This document shows positions 1-8,302 of a stretch of 64,000 nucleotides of DNA, one piece after another. Origin of the DNA: Lachnospiraceae bacterium. GTDB taxonomy: Bacteria; Bacillota; Clostridia; Lachnospirales; Lachnospiraceae. Under the pieces are notes generated by a model that saw only the letters and a program-made list of their open reading frames with translations, was not told the origin of the DNA and did no database searches. Position 1 is the stretch's first letter, and each line of letters opens with the position of its first letter. Where the stretch lies: positions 124,001-188,000 of the forward strand of contig JAFRSD010000005.1 in NCBI GenBank assembly GCA_017427775.1. The letters are read 5' to 3'. The position numbers and the translations under genes are program-made.

Positions 1-659
1 ATCATATTAAAACTTTTTGCCAAAAGAGAAAACTCGTCATTACCTTCTTCATTTACTCGTGCCGAATAATCACCAGCCTCAATCTGTTCCGTCGTTTTTT
101 GAAGCGTCACAAGCGGCTTTGACAACTTCCTAAACAAAAAAAACAAGATTACTGCCAGAAATATAGAAATACAGCTTCCGATAATCACATAAGTAATCAT
201 CAACGAACGCATTTCTGTGTCAAGTGATTCCACATTTTTTGCAATAACAAATTCATATTCTCCATCGCAAATCTCTGTCATTATTATAATATACCTAATT
301 CCATCAACATATGTGTGAAGAAGTTTATTACTCTCACTGCGAGAAGAAAAAGGCATATTCGAAAAGACTTCTGCACCATTCTTGTAAAATGCTAAGAATA
401 ATCCTTTTTCTCGGTAATGTGTGCCAAAGGCCTGCATCAACAATGTAGGGCTCGCATTTGCATTCGATTTCGTTAATGTATCATAATCTCTTTCAAAGGA
501 CATCGCTGCGTAATACTGCTCTGCTTCAACAGCAGTCTCCGTTGCCTTCAAGTTCTTCTGATGCGTATATACTGTAAGCGACAGAATACCCCCATTAAAG
601 CAAATCAAAAACACAGCAAGAGTTAAAAAATATGATTTCTGCCAAAACCGCATTTTCAT
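1..659 (-). CDS. Sensor histidine kinase, 5' part only (runs off the window)
   Basis: The first ~219 residues of a membrane sensor kinase are present. The ATG at 659 overlaps the stop of the response-regulator gene by ATGA, so the two are translationally coupled. Visible: TM1 near residues 8-28, an extracytoplasmic sensor region of ~120 residues, TM2 near 150-177, then a HAMP linker (RKLSKPLVTLQKT). The H-box and ATPase domains lie beyond position 1. It should phosphorylate the adjacent OmpR-type regulator; the stimulus cannot be read from the sequence. The DNA is AT-richer than the genes from 2061 onward. Confidence 0.88.
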   Translation of the reverse strand, partial: MKMRFWQKSYFLTLAVFLICFNGGILSLTVYTHQKNLKATETAVEAEQYYAAMSFERDYDTLTKSNANASPTLLMQAFGTHYREKGLFLAFYKNGAEVFSNMPFSSRSESNKLLHTYVDGIRYIIIMTEICDGEYEFVIAKNVESLDTEMRSLMITYVIIGSCISIFLAVILFFLFRKLSKPLVTLQKTTEQIEAGDYSARVNEEGNDEFSLLAKSFNM

Positions 660-1303
660 AATTCAAACCTATACCCCATTTTATAAACTGTGCATATTCG
701 TTTGGATGCGTCTAACTTCTGTCGAATTCTTTGAATGTGAACATCGACTGTACGTGAATCTCCGGAATAATCATATCCCCATGCTAACCGAAGCAGTTTT
801 TCTCGGGATAATGCTATATTGCGATTGCTCACTAATACCTCTAATAGGTCAAATTCTTTTGGTTTCAGACTCACTTCCACCCCCGCTTTGAACACACGTC
901 GCGAACCAAATTCTATACGCACATCATCGAATTCAAACGGTTGCATATCGGTTTTTGTCCTTCGAAGCACAGCTTTCACTCGTTCAATAAACTCCACAAT
1001 ATCAAAAGGTTTTGTGATGTAGTCATCCGCGCCCAATCGCAGACCTTTCACTATATCTTTCTGTGAAGCTTTTGCTGTAACAAAAATCACCGGTGTATCC
1101 TCTATTGATTCCATAATCTCGAACCCCGAAAGACCCGGGAGCATCACATCAAGCACAACTAAATCATATTGTTGCTTTATCGCCTCGCCTAATCCAGTTT
1201 CCCCGTCAAATACCTGAATACAATCGTGTCCTACAAGCTCTAGGTTATATTTTATCAAATCACTAATAGGTTTTTCATCCTCTACAATTAAAATTTTTGC
1301 CAT
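656..1303 (-). CDS. OmpR/PhoB-family response regulator
   Basis: 215 residues. An N-terminal receiver domain (about 3-113) has the acidic pocket near EDE (8-10), phospho-acceptor Asp52 in LVVLDVMLPG and the conserved Lys of ITKPFD. A C-terminal winged-helix DNA-binding domain (about 120-215) contains RTVDVHIQRIRQKL. It is the partner of the downstream kinase (4-base overlap) and should act as a transcription factor. A ribosome site AGGGTGG precedes the ATG. The target genes are not visible. The left-edge pair is more AT-rich than the second two-component system at 18777-20950, which argues for separate origins. Confidence 0.93.
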   Translation of the reverse strand: MAKILIVEDEKPISDLIKYNLELVGHDCIQVFDGETGLGEAIKQQYDLVVLDVMLPGLSGFEIMESIEDTPVIFVTAKASQKDIVKGLRLGADDYITKPFDIVEFIERVKAVLRRTKTDMQPFEFDDVRIEFGSRRVFKAGVEVSLKPKEFDLLEVLVSNRNIALSREKLLRLAWGYDYSGDSRTVDVHIQRIRQKLDASKRICTVYKMGYRFEL

Positions 1304-1306
1304 AAA

Positions 1307-1423
1307 CTACCACCCTAATTCCAAAAAAGTCTCACTCTCGATATAGTCCATATAGCTTGAATCAATATTTCGATGTCCTGAGTAAGTCGCCATTTTATTT
1401 TTTTCTCTCAAAAATATAAACAT
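1307..1423 (-). other. Small ORF or coding relic upstream of the response regulator
   Basis: A 38-codon reading frame ends in TAG three bases before the regulator's ATG. The last 28 residues begin MATYSGHRNIDSSYMDYI and end in ELGW. The GHRNIDSSYMDYI stretch loosely recalls the C-terminal GHxxIxxTxxY motif of tyrosine recombinases, so it could be the tail of a lost integrase; it could also be a short leader peptide or chance. No convincing ribosome site precedes either possible ATG (1423 or 1393). Confidence 0.25.
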
Positions 1424-1827
1424 ACTCACGTGACGCCTGTTCTTTATCATCTTATACTGATTCCAAGATATTTATATCATATAGTTGTTACCAACTTGTT
1501 TCCATAAAACATTCTCATTTTACTTCTGGGGAGAATGAAATCACTCCTCCATGATGATCATCCTAGACATTTATGATTCATCAACCAGTGCATTTCAACT
1601 TGTTATTGCAATCTACAACCACATAATCTAACGTCTTATCGATACTCCATTTTCGTTCTAGAACCTTTCCATAACTTCTCTGTACATTGTAGCATATCCA
1701 AGTGTGGCTTGAACAGTGACTTTATGCTATCAAGAAGGGTCTGTACACTTCTTCTTTGCCATCTCTCTATCACAGTTATCATCATGAACCCATAAACCGC
1801 TTATTTATCGAATACTGCCAATGCTAA
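1424..1827. other. Gene-free AT-rich stretch, degraded
   Basis: No intact gene, RNA or clear promoter is seen here. Short minus-strand frames around 1600-1700 look faintly coding but are broken by stops. Together with the relics on both sides it reads as decayed accessory DNA. Confidence 0.3.
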
Positions 1828-2001
1828 ACCGATTATACCGATGTACAAACTGAACGACTTGTTCAAAAAGGTACAAACTTATACGGCGAGGACAACATGC
1901 TTTTCCACGATGTCACAGAAGGCATCTATGAAAACGTTGGCGGTTATCCGACCGCCTTTGACCATAAAAAACCGGAGGCCGATGGTTCGGTCTCCGGTTG
2001 A
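1828..2001 (+). pseudogene. Possible 3' gene remnant
   Basis: A 57-codon open frame without a start follows an in-frame TAA. It includes YGEDNMLFHDVTEGIYENVG and GGYPTAFD, with codon choice that looks like real coding sequence, and ends GSVSG-stop. The family is not recognised. The last codons overlap the terminator hairpin of the gene on the opposite strand, so the final residues may not be original. Confidence 0.3.
1965..1999 (-). terminator. Rho-independent terminator of the GNAT-phosphatase gene
   Basis: On the minus strand a stem AACCGGAG-A-CCG pairs with CGG-C-CTCCGGTT around a six-base loop and is followed by a T run (AAAAAA on the plus strand at 1965-1970). It lies about 60 bases after the stop at 2061. 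Confidence 0.85.
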
Positions 2002-2060
2002 TTCATTTACAAGGGTACGACAATCTGGCGGCGTTTGGGGAATTACAACTCTTCGATGGT

Positions 2061-3221
2061 CTACTGCCGGTTGATGTACTTTGCGATAACTCTGCCGTCA
2101 TTCAGAACGTCAAATCTCGATATGGAACCTGCATTTCCTTTAAAGCGGTAATGCTGCTGTTCATATAAGGTCCTTCCCATAAGCATCGCCTGAAGGAAGC
2201 TCAAGGCTGTCCCGTGCGAAACGATCAGAATGCGGTCCCGGTCATTGTTCAAGATCTCCTGACAGAATGGATTCAGGCGGTTCCACAGGTCGCGGTCGGA
2301 CTCCGCATCGGGAAATGACCGGTAATCGATGTCATAGATGTCGTGGGGCTTCGCCATATTTGCCTGAAACCATTCGTTCGGCTGCCCGTTTCCGGCGCCC
2401 GCGTTCACTTCCCTGATCACGTCGGTAACAATCGGTGTCAGCCCGAGGACCTTATTGATATCTTCGGCGGTCTGGTAAGCGCGGTTCAGGTCGGAAACGT
2501 ACATCGTGTATCCGTCCGCGCAGCCCTCTTTCAAAAGATAATGGCCGATGGCTTCTGCCTGCTGATGTCCGAGCTCTGTAAGATCCCAGTCGCCCCATGC
2601 GCCTGCGTGGCCGTTCGTATGGTGTACCGACTGCGTATGCTGGACGGTAATGATCGTCTTCCGGACGGAATAATCGATCCGGATCTTCCTGCCCGAGAGA
2701 TACTCCTTTTCCGTCATTTCGAGTTCCACGAGCTTCCACTGCTCCGAACCGATCTGCTTTACCGCATCCGGGAGTAAGGACGAGTGCCGGAATCCGACGG
2801 AGGTGTAGCAATGATACGCGGAGGAATTGTTCTCGAATACGCCGATGGTAACGGTTTCAGCCTTCAATACGCGAAAAGCGTAATCGAGGGCAAGACGAAG
2901 CATCTCCTTGCCGTATCCCCGGCCGCGTTTCTCCACGTCCACGATCACCCAGCCGAACCGTAGAATCTTCGGATTGCCCTGCAGATACCGCATGATAAAG
3001 TGCCCGACAACCTCTTCCCCGTCACAGGCCGTCATCGGATAGAAATTGTCCGGCTCCGTACAGTCGCCGTTTAGTCCGAGATATTTCGCGTTCATCGCTT
3101 CCCCGGAAACCGGATAGGCGCCGAACCGCTCGCCGCCCCAGAGGAAGAACGTCTTCTCATCCTTGATCCACGATGTGATCGTTTCCGCGTCACAAGGTTT
3201 ATATGGTCTTAAACGTAACAT
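2061..3221 (-). CDS. GNAT acetyltransferase fused to a histidine-phosphatase-like domain
   Basis: 386 residues from ATG 3221, chosen because AGGAGA sits six bases upstream; a longer frame would run into the preceding gene. Residues 1-165 are a GNAT N-acetyltransferase (acetyl-CoA loop RGRGYGKEMLRLAL). Residues about 185-386 are a phosphoglycerate-mutase-like histidine phosphatase: first motif VQHTQSVHHTNG, later His in IVSHGTALSF. The usual RHG arginine is Gln here, which I recall from a Firmicutes subgroup, so activity is uncertain. The substrate is unknown. It is the last gene of a run reading leftward and is followed by a terminator. Confidence 0.85.
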   Translation of the reverse strand: MLRLRPYKPCDAETITSWIKDEKTFFLWGGERFGAYPVSGEAMNAKYLGLNGDCTEPDNFYPMTACDGEEVVGHFIMRYLQGNPKILRFGWVIVDVEKRGRGYGKEMLRLALDYAFRVLKAETVTIGVFENNSSAYHCYTSVGFRHSSLLPDAVKQIGSEQWKLVELEMTEKEYLSGRKIRIDYSVRKTIITVQHTQSVHHTNGHAGAWGDWDLTELGHQQAEAIGHYLLKEGCADGYTMYVSDLNRAYQTAEDINKVLGLTPIVTDVIREVNAGAGNGQPNEWFQANMAKPHDIYDIDYRSFPDAESDRDLWNRLNPFCQEILNNDRDRILIVSHGTALSFLQAMLMGRTLYEQQHYRFKGNAGSISRFDVLNDGRVIAKYINRQ

Positions 3222-3231
3222 TTTCCGTCTC

Positions 3232-4455
3232 CTACATGGTAGTATAATCATCCAGCAGATTATAGATTCCGTCTTCGGAAAGCACGCCGCGCTTCAGGTC
3301 TTTCGGGAACCGTCCGGCTTCATCGGCCTCGAAATCCTCGCGCCACTGCGGACTTTCGTAGTACGCCTTTAAGCTGTTAACTGCTGCCGCGAGTTCCTTT
3401 TCTGCGCGGGCAGTTTTCTTCTCCCTCTTCAAAAGCGCAAGAGCGCGGTCGAAGACTTCCTCCATCTCACGTACCCGGACAATTGCTTCGGTCTGCTTAT
3501 ACCCGGCCTTGCGGTCCACCAGCCTCTTTAGCGGAAGACCTTTACAATAGCGTTCGAAATCCTCGAGGAACATCGCGACGATCTTCTCCACCGTAAGCGG
3601 CAGCGTCCAGTTACCCGCCACATGGGTGGTAAGGATCAGCCGCGGGCAATCCCAAAGCGTGCTGTCCTGCGGCAGCGGTTCCTTTTCGAATACGTCAAGC
3701 GCCGCACCGCCGAGAGTTCCGTTTCGAAGCAGTTCCTCGAGCGCTTTCTGGTCAATGGCGTCTCCGCGCCCCACATTTACGATGAATGCCCCTTCCGGAA
3801 GCATGTTCAACCGCTCGGCGCTCAGGATCCCTCTCGTTTCCTTTGTCGAAGGAAGGCTCATGATCAGAAGGTCTGTTTTCTTAAGCACGCGCTCAAGTCC
3901 CGAAAGCGGTACGATCCGGTCAAAGAGCTGCCCCGGGTTTGATCCGTGACGGTTCACGCCGATCAGGCATTTCGGGCCAAATGCGCGGATTCTCCTTGCT
4001 GCCTCCTGTCCGATATCGCCGGTTCCTAAGAATGTGACCGTTGCCTCGTAAAGCGAGCGTACCGGCAGGTTCTGTTTCCATACCCGCTCTTCTTTCAAAC
4101 GGATGTATTCCGGCCGGTTCCGCATCACTTCAAGCGCCGTCATCACGATATGCTCCGCGATCGTCACGCCGTACGCACCGGACGAATTGGAAAGAAGGAT
4201 ATCGGTCCCCTCCAGTTCCGAAAGCACATGGTCCACGCCGGCAGACGGCGTACAGAACCACCTGAGGTACGGCCCTGCCTTCGCAAGCCGCTTATCAAGG
4301 CTCATGACGATCTCCGCGTCCTTTGCCTCCGCAAGCGCTTCGCCGGCATCCTTACAGAACACCGCACGGAAGCCCTTCTTCGCTGCCTTTGCCGAAATCT
4401 GCTCCCGTTGTGCTTCCGTTAACGGGGCAAATGCCAGTACCATTTTCCGTTCCAT
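3232..4455 (-). CDS. D-2-hydroxyacid dehydrogenase family protein with C-terminal DUF4298
   Basis: 407 residues from ATG 4455, preceded by GGGAGGAGG. Residues 1-315 form an NAD(P)-dependent D-isomer 2-hydroxyacid dehydrogenase: nucleotide loop GTGDIGQEAARRI, catalytic Arg in NVGRGDAID, Glu in DVFEKEPLP and His in TTHVAGN. The last ~85 residues carry WREDFEADEAG and LKRGVLSEDGIYNLL, the core of DUF4298, usually a separate small protein. The reaction should be NAD(P)-linked reduction of a 2-keto acid; the substrate is unknown. Its TAG stop lies inside the ribosome site of the next gene, so the two are coupled. Confidence 0.88.
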   Translation of the reverse strand: MERKMVLAFAPLTEAQREQISAKAAKKGFRAVFCKDAGEALAEAKDAEIVMSLDKRLAKAGPYLRWFCTPSAGVDHVLSELEGTDILLSNSSGAYGVTIAEHIVMTALEVMRNRPEYIRLKEERVWKQNLPVRSLYEATVTFLGTGDIGQEAARRIRAFGPKCLIGVNRHGSNPGQLFDRIVPLSGLERVLKKTDLLIMSLPSTKETRGILSAERLNMLPEGAFIVNVGRGDAIDQKALEELLRNGTLGGAALDVFEKEPLPQDSTLWDCPRLILTTHVAGNWTLPLTVEKIVAMFLEDFERYCKGLPLKRLVDRKAGYKQTEAIVRVREMEEVFDRALALLKREKKTARAEKELAAAVNSLKAYYESPQWREDFEADEAGRFPKDLKRGVLSEDGIYNLLDDYTTM

Positions 4456-4471
4456 AAGCCGCCTCCTCCCG

Positions 4472-5455
4472 TCAGGCGAGACTCCGGAAAGTCCCGCGGA
4501 TTTCTTCTTCAAGATCACTCAGATATTGAATCCGCGCAATCGTGTTACGGACTTCGCTTTCACCGAGTGCTTCCTCGCCGTTTCCTTCGAGCCCGAGTGC
4601 GCGGCGTACATTATATTCGAGCCATTCAAGCCAGGTATACGAGATCCCGAACAGCTTATCATAGTCCCGGAACCCGTTATCATATGCACTCCGGTATCCC
4701 TCATGGAAAGCGACCAGGCACTCTCCCTTGTACATCCCGTTCACAATGCCCGCCCATTGCAGTGACAGGTCGAGGCACGACGCTACCGGGTTTCCATAGG
4801 AAAGACACTCAAGATCGATCACATAAGGATTTCCTTCGTACCACATCACATTTTTCGGATCCATATCATCATCGCAGATACTTTGCAAAGCGGGCAGGCT
4901 TCTGCGCGCCTCATTCAGCTTGTTCTGCGCGTTCATAAGCAGCGCAAAGTTCTCCGAAAGGATCTCCGCGATCGGACTCTTCTTCTCCTTTGAAAGCCGC
5001 ACATGCTCCCTGAAATCCGCCTCAAATAGTTCCGGCTCTTCAGGCTCCGCGGGCTTTGCGTCGATGGCGTGAATCCTTCCGAGTATTTCGCCCGCCTTCC
5101 GGCACTGCTCTTTTGTAATGTTGTTCCAGTCCGTAATGCTGCCCTGCTGCCAACGGTAGATGTAGAAGAAGTTTCCGTCAAGTTCCTGCATCTTCCGTCC
5201 GAGAAGCGTCATAGCCGGAACGATCGGAATCCCGGCGGTCTCCAGTACCGCTTCAAGCGTCTCTGCCGTTTTATAGTTGTCCCGCGCCTGCGGGCGCTTC
5301 ATGATTGACGGATTCAGGTGCTTCATGGCGTATACGCCCTGTTCCGTCTGCACTTTATACATGCGGTGCATCAACCCGCCCGACACCGGAGTAATGTCCC
5401 CGGTCAGGTTTCCGAGCCTGCACTGTTTTATCAGTTTTTCGATTGTTTCCTTCAT
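4472..5455 (-). CDS. Aminoglycoside phosphotransferase-family kinase
   Basis: 327 residues with the APH/choline-kinase fold: nucleotide-binding start VSGGLMHRMYKV, Lys in YAMKHLNP, a catalytic loop DDDMDPKNVMW and metal-binding Asp in YVIDLE. In the classic HxDxxxxN loop the His is Asp here, while the catalytic Asp and Asn are kept. The substrate could be a sugar, amino alcohol or antibiotic and cannot be decided. Its start overlaps the upstream methyltransferase stop by four bases, so it belongs to the same transcript. Confidence 0.85.
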   Translation of the reverse strand: MKETIEKLIKQCRLGNLTGDITPVSGGLMHRMYKVQTEQGVYAMKHLNPSIMKRPQARDNYKTAETLEAVLETAGIPIVPAMTLLGRKMQELDGNFFYIYRWQQGSITDWNNITKEQCRKAGEILGRIHAIDAKPAEPEEPELFEADFREHVRLSKEKKSPIAEILSENFALLMNAQNKLNEARRSLPALQSICDDDMDPKNVMWYEGNPYVIDLECLSYGNPVASCLDLSLQWAGIVNGMYKGECLVAFHEGYRSAYDNGFRDYDKLFGISYTWLEWLEYNVRRALGLEGNGEEALGESEVRNTIARIQYLSDLEEEIRGTFRSLA

Positions 5456-6243
5456 TCTTTCTCTCCCGACGCAAGAAACATTCCGTACTCTTTCGGAACG
5501 CTCAGAACGCCGTTTTGCATATGCTTTAGCAAAATGTCTCGGATTTCCGCTTTCGGCACCTCCGCAAGGGTGGTCATGCCAGACAGGGAATAGATATATT
5601 CCACCATGTCATCCACGTCGGTCACCGCCAGGGAATCGATATACTCCCGCTTTTCCACCGTACGGAAGAACTCTCCGAGAATCTCCTCTCCGTTTTGAAG
5701 CGTGAACACCTTATTGATCTTATCCTCGACGCCGTACCGCCCGAGAAGCGTTGCGAGATATTCGACAATCCCGTGTTCCCCGTATGTTGCGCAGTAGAAC
5801 ACGCCGTCTTTCTTTAACACTCTGCGTACTTCCGAAAGCCCTTTCTTCAGATCCGGCACATGGTACAGCATCATGTTGGCGATCACGGCGTCAAATGTGC
5901 CGTCCCCATACGGAATGTTCTGAATGTCGATCACCTGATACTTTGCATTCGGGAACGCACCGAGATTCTCCTTTGCCGTCGCAACCATTCCCTCCGAGAA
6001 ATCGGACAGTACAAGCGTTTCACACCTTCCGGCCATATCCCCTTGTCCCTTCCACATGTCTCCTGTACCGCAGCCGAGTTCGAGTACTTTCATGCCCGGT
6101 TCGATCCGGTAATTTGAAAATATCCAGTTCCCGAATCCCTGTTTGTTTACGGAGTATCGGTCATGAATCGAGATTCGGGTACTGAGGTTCCCCGAATCCG
6201 CGTATTGTTTTTTCACTTCCTCGGAATTATTCACCGTGTTCAT
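5452..6243 (-). CDS. Class I SAM-dependent methyltransferase
   Basis: 263 residues of Methyltransf_11 type. Motif I is VLELGCGTGDMW near residues 54-65; a following acidic motif, the motif II-like region FDAVIANMMLYHVPD and LKKDGVFYCATYGEHG complete the Rossmann fold. It transfers a methyl group from S-adenosylmethionine to an unidentified small molecule. It shares an ATGA overlap with the kinase gene downstream, suggesting joint modification of one compound. Confidence 0.88.
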   Translation of the reverse strand: MNTVNNSEEVKKQYADSGNLSTRISIHDRYSVNKQGFGNWIFSNYRIEPGMKVLELGCGTGDMWKGQGDMAGRCETLVLSDFSEGMVATAKENLGAFPNAKYQVIDIQNIPYGDGTFDAVIANMMLYHVPDLKKGLSEVRRVLKKDGVFYCATYGEHGIVEYLATLLGRYGVEDKINKVFTLQNGEEILGEFFRTVEKREYIDSLAVTDVDDMVEYIYSLSGMTTLAEVPKAEIRDILLKHMQNGVLSVPKEYGMFLASGEKE

Positions 6244-6295
6244 TCTTTCTCCCCTTCATCCCGTTCCCTGTCTGGCAGGGTCTAAGCAATCACAT

Positions 6296-6766
6296 TTACC
6301 GTAACATCTTGCGCATTTTGATACATTCAAACGGACCGCTCTGAATCACGGTTCCGTCGATCATCTCGTATCCGAGCTTTCCGTAAAATCCGGTGGCGAC
6401 TACCCTGCTATCCACTTCGACCGCTTCGTATCCGCATTCGCGCATCCACGCCTCGGCTTCCTTAAGCATCATCGCCCCGATCTTCTTTCCGCGGTATTCC
6501 GGAAGCACGACCACCCTTCCGAGAATGACGCAGTTTGCATCCTTCTCGTAGAAGCGGCATGTTCCGACCGGATACCCCGCATCCAGGATCACGATATACC
6601 GCGTCCCGTCACAGTCATGTTCGTCAAATTCCTCCCGGAGGGATATCCCATGCTGCCGGTTCATTCCCTGGATCCGTACCGAATACGCCCCTGCGCGCTG
6701 CCATTCCTGCTCCGCCCGGAGCACTTCCAAGTGTTCCATGTTCCTCTCCGATGTCAATCGTATCAT
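6296..6766 (-). CDS. GNAT-family N-acetyltransferase
   Basis: 156 residues with the GNAT acetyl-CoA site VVVLPEYRGKKIGAMMLKEA (about 88-107) and the C-terminal strand FYGKLGYEM. Close to the ElaA/YjcF type of short GNATs. It overlaps the upstream GNAT gene by four bases (6763-6766), so the two are made together. The substrate is unknown. Confidence 0.86.
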   Translation of the reverse strand: MIRLTSERNMEHLEVLRAEQEWQRAGAYSVRIQGMNRQHGISLREEFDEHDCDGTRYIVILDAGYPVGTCRFYEKDANCVILGRVVVLPEYRGKKIGAMMLKEAEAWMRECGYEAVEVDSRVVATGFYGKLGYEMIDGTVIQSGPFECIKMRKMLR

Positions 6767-7317
6767 TCCGCCTTCAGCTTCAGTACCATGTGGATATCGT
6801 CCGCATAAGTCCCGTCGTCATAACGGTTAGCGTTCGGAATCCGCCCGCACTCCTTAAATCCGAGGCTTTCATACAGATGATAAGCCCTTTCGTTGCCGCC
6901 GACCACGGTCAGCTCCGCCTGCTCAAAGCCGCACTTTTTGATCACATCGATCAGGCGCGTAAGCATCAGCCTTCCGAGTCCGAATCCGGTATACTTCAAA
7001 AACAGCGCGATCCCGACATCCGCCCTGTGCTTTGCCCGACGGCTCGGTCCGACGCTCGTAAAAGAACAGTTGCCGGCGTATTGTCCGTCGACAAATGCGA
7101 GCATCAGCATGGCGTCCTCCGCTTCGTTATGCGTCTTAATAAAGTCCTCTTCCTGCTCATCCGTATATGACACTTCGTCCGGATAGCAGAGAAGGAACCG
7201 CGTCTCGCCGCACACGGTCTTTAAGTAACTGACAAGCATAGCGCCGTCTTCGGCCGTCGCGCTTTTCAGCACGATATCACGGCCGTTCAGTTGATAGTGT
7301 TCTTCGTTTAGTATCAT
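6763..7317 (-). CDS. GNAT-family N-acetyltransferase
   Basis: 184 residues. Acetyl-CoA binding segment TGFGLGRLMLTRLIDVIKKC and the C-terminal AYHLYESLGFKECGR are typical of RimI/RimJ-like or spermidine-type GNATs. It is first in the acetyltransferase pair and ends in an ATGA overlap. The neighbours (methyltransferase, APH-like kinase) are all small-molecule modifiers. Confidence 0.88.
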   Translation of the reverse strand: MILNEEHYQLNGRDIVLKSATAEDGAMLVSYLKTVCGETRFLLCYPDEVSYTDEQEEDFIKTHNEAEDAMLMLAFVDGQYAGNCSFTSVGPSRRAKHRADVGIALFLKYTGFGLGRLMLTRLIDVIKKCGFEQAELTVVGGNERAYHLYESLGFKECGRIPNANRYDDGTYADDIHMVLKLKAE

Positions 7318-7356
7318 TCGTATATCCTCTGTCTGTTTCCGGTAAGCGGAATATTT

Positions 7357-8124
7357 TTATTCTTTCTGTGCGCCGCATTCACAACAGAATTTGCCTTCGT
7401 TTTTGTTAAAACCGCAAAACTTACAGGTCCAGCAGCCCGGCTCCGGCTTCGGAAGTTCCTTCTTCTCGGGCTCCGGCGCCGGGGACGGTGCTCCGTCTGC
7501 TCCGGCAGGACGCGGCAAAGCGCATCCCATGCAGAATGCTCCGCTGTTTCCTTTCGTCCCGCATACGGGGCAGTCCCAAGGGGATGCCATCATCATCTGG
7601 CTGATCGTTGCGGGTCCCAATCCCATCATCATTCCCGGGAATCCGTTCTGCTGCTCCTTCACTTCATTGACAATGCATTCTCCGTTCTCGCGACACTCTT
7701 TCAAAAGACCGTAAAGCGTATTCTCAATCTCCCGGAATGTCATACCCGCCGGTCCGCAATTCAGATGAAACTTCTCGCGTTTCCAAGCTTCCCCGTTCAA
7801 ATCGCCGTATTCCATGTTGATGTTAGCGCTGGTAAAGCAGTCATACACAACCGGAAGAGGAATATCCTCTTTCGAAAGCTGCGCAAGCCCTGTCCCGTTC
7901 ACATATTCCCGTACCTTTTCGGCAAGCTCTGCGGGCACGCGGTACTCTGCGTGCGTGCTCTTTCCGCCTCCGGTATAAGTACTTGTAAGAATAATGCTTC
8001 CGTCCTTATTCCATTCAAGCGCATCACCGCCGTATGAACTCGATCCGGCCATCATTCCGTGAGAAGATGTGTTGTAACTGACACGCAAAAGCTGTCCCTG
8101 AATCTCCGTCTTATTTTCGTCCAT
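7357..8124 (-). CDS. Double zinc-ribbon protein of unknown function
   Basis: 255 residues from ATG 8124, which has GGAGG seven bases upstream. Residues 1-150 form an unrecognised domain. The C-terminal third has two zinc ribbons: CPVCGTKGNSGAFCMGC and CWTCKFCGFNKNEGKFCCEC, separated by a Pro/Glu-rich linker. Such ribbons often tether proteins or sense metal, but no function can be assigned. The ribosome site overlaps the end of the radical SAM relic just upstream. Confidence 0.8.
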   Translation of the reverse strand: MDENKTEIQGQLLRVSYNTSSHGMMAGSSSYGGDALEWNKDGSIILTSTYTGGGKSTHAEYRVPAELAEKVREYVNGTGLAQLSKEDIPLPVVYDCFTSANINMEYGDLNGEAWKREKFHLNCGPAGMTFREIENTLYGLLKECRENGECIVNEVKEQQNGFPGMMMGLGPATISQMMMASPWDCPVCGTKGNSGAFCMGCALPRPAGADGAPSPAPEPEKKELPKPEPGCWTCKFCGFNKNEGKFCCECGAQKE

Positions 8125-8126
8125 TT

Positions 8127-8293
8127 CTATTCCTCCATTCCCTTGACACCGACATAGACGCATTCCTTGAGGATAGCGCTCACATTTTCCGCAGTATCGT
8201 TAATAAACGGCTGGATCGGGGTCATCCAGACTACAGTCGAAATGCCGCGCCGCTGCCGGTGAGAATCCCTTTCGCATCGACAAAATGCATCAT
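8127..8293 (-). pseudogene. Deletion scar of an SPL/Rv2578c-family radical SAM gene
   Basis: Starting at ATG 8293, after GGGGGAG, the frame reads MMHFVDAKGILTGSG, which matches my memory of the N-terminus of spore-photoproduct-lyase-like radical SAM proteins just before the Fe-S cysteines. After ~15 codons it jumps, in another frame, to STVVWMTPIQPFINDTAENV and AILKECVYVGVKG, a segment normally ~200 residues further on. The Fe-S CxxxCxxC region and the C-terminus are missing. This is a non-functional double remnant squeezed between two live genes. Confidence 0.75.
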
Positions 8294-8302
8294 ACTCCCC
8301 CT

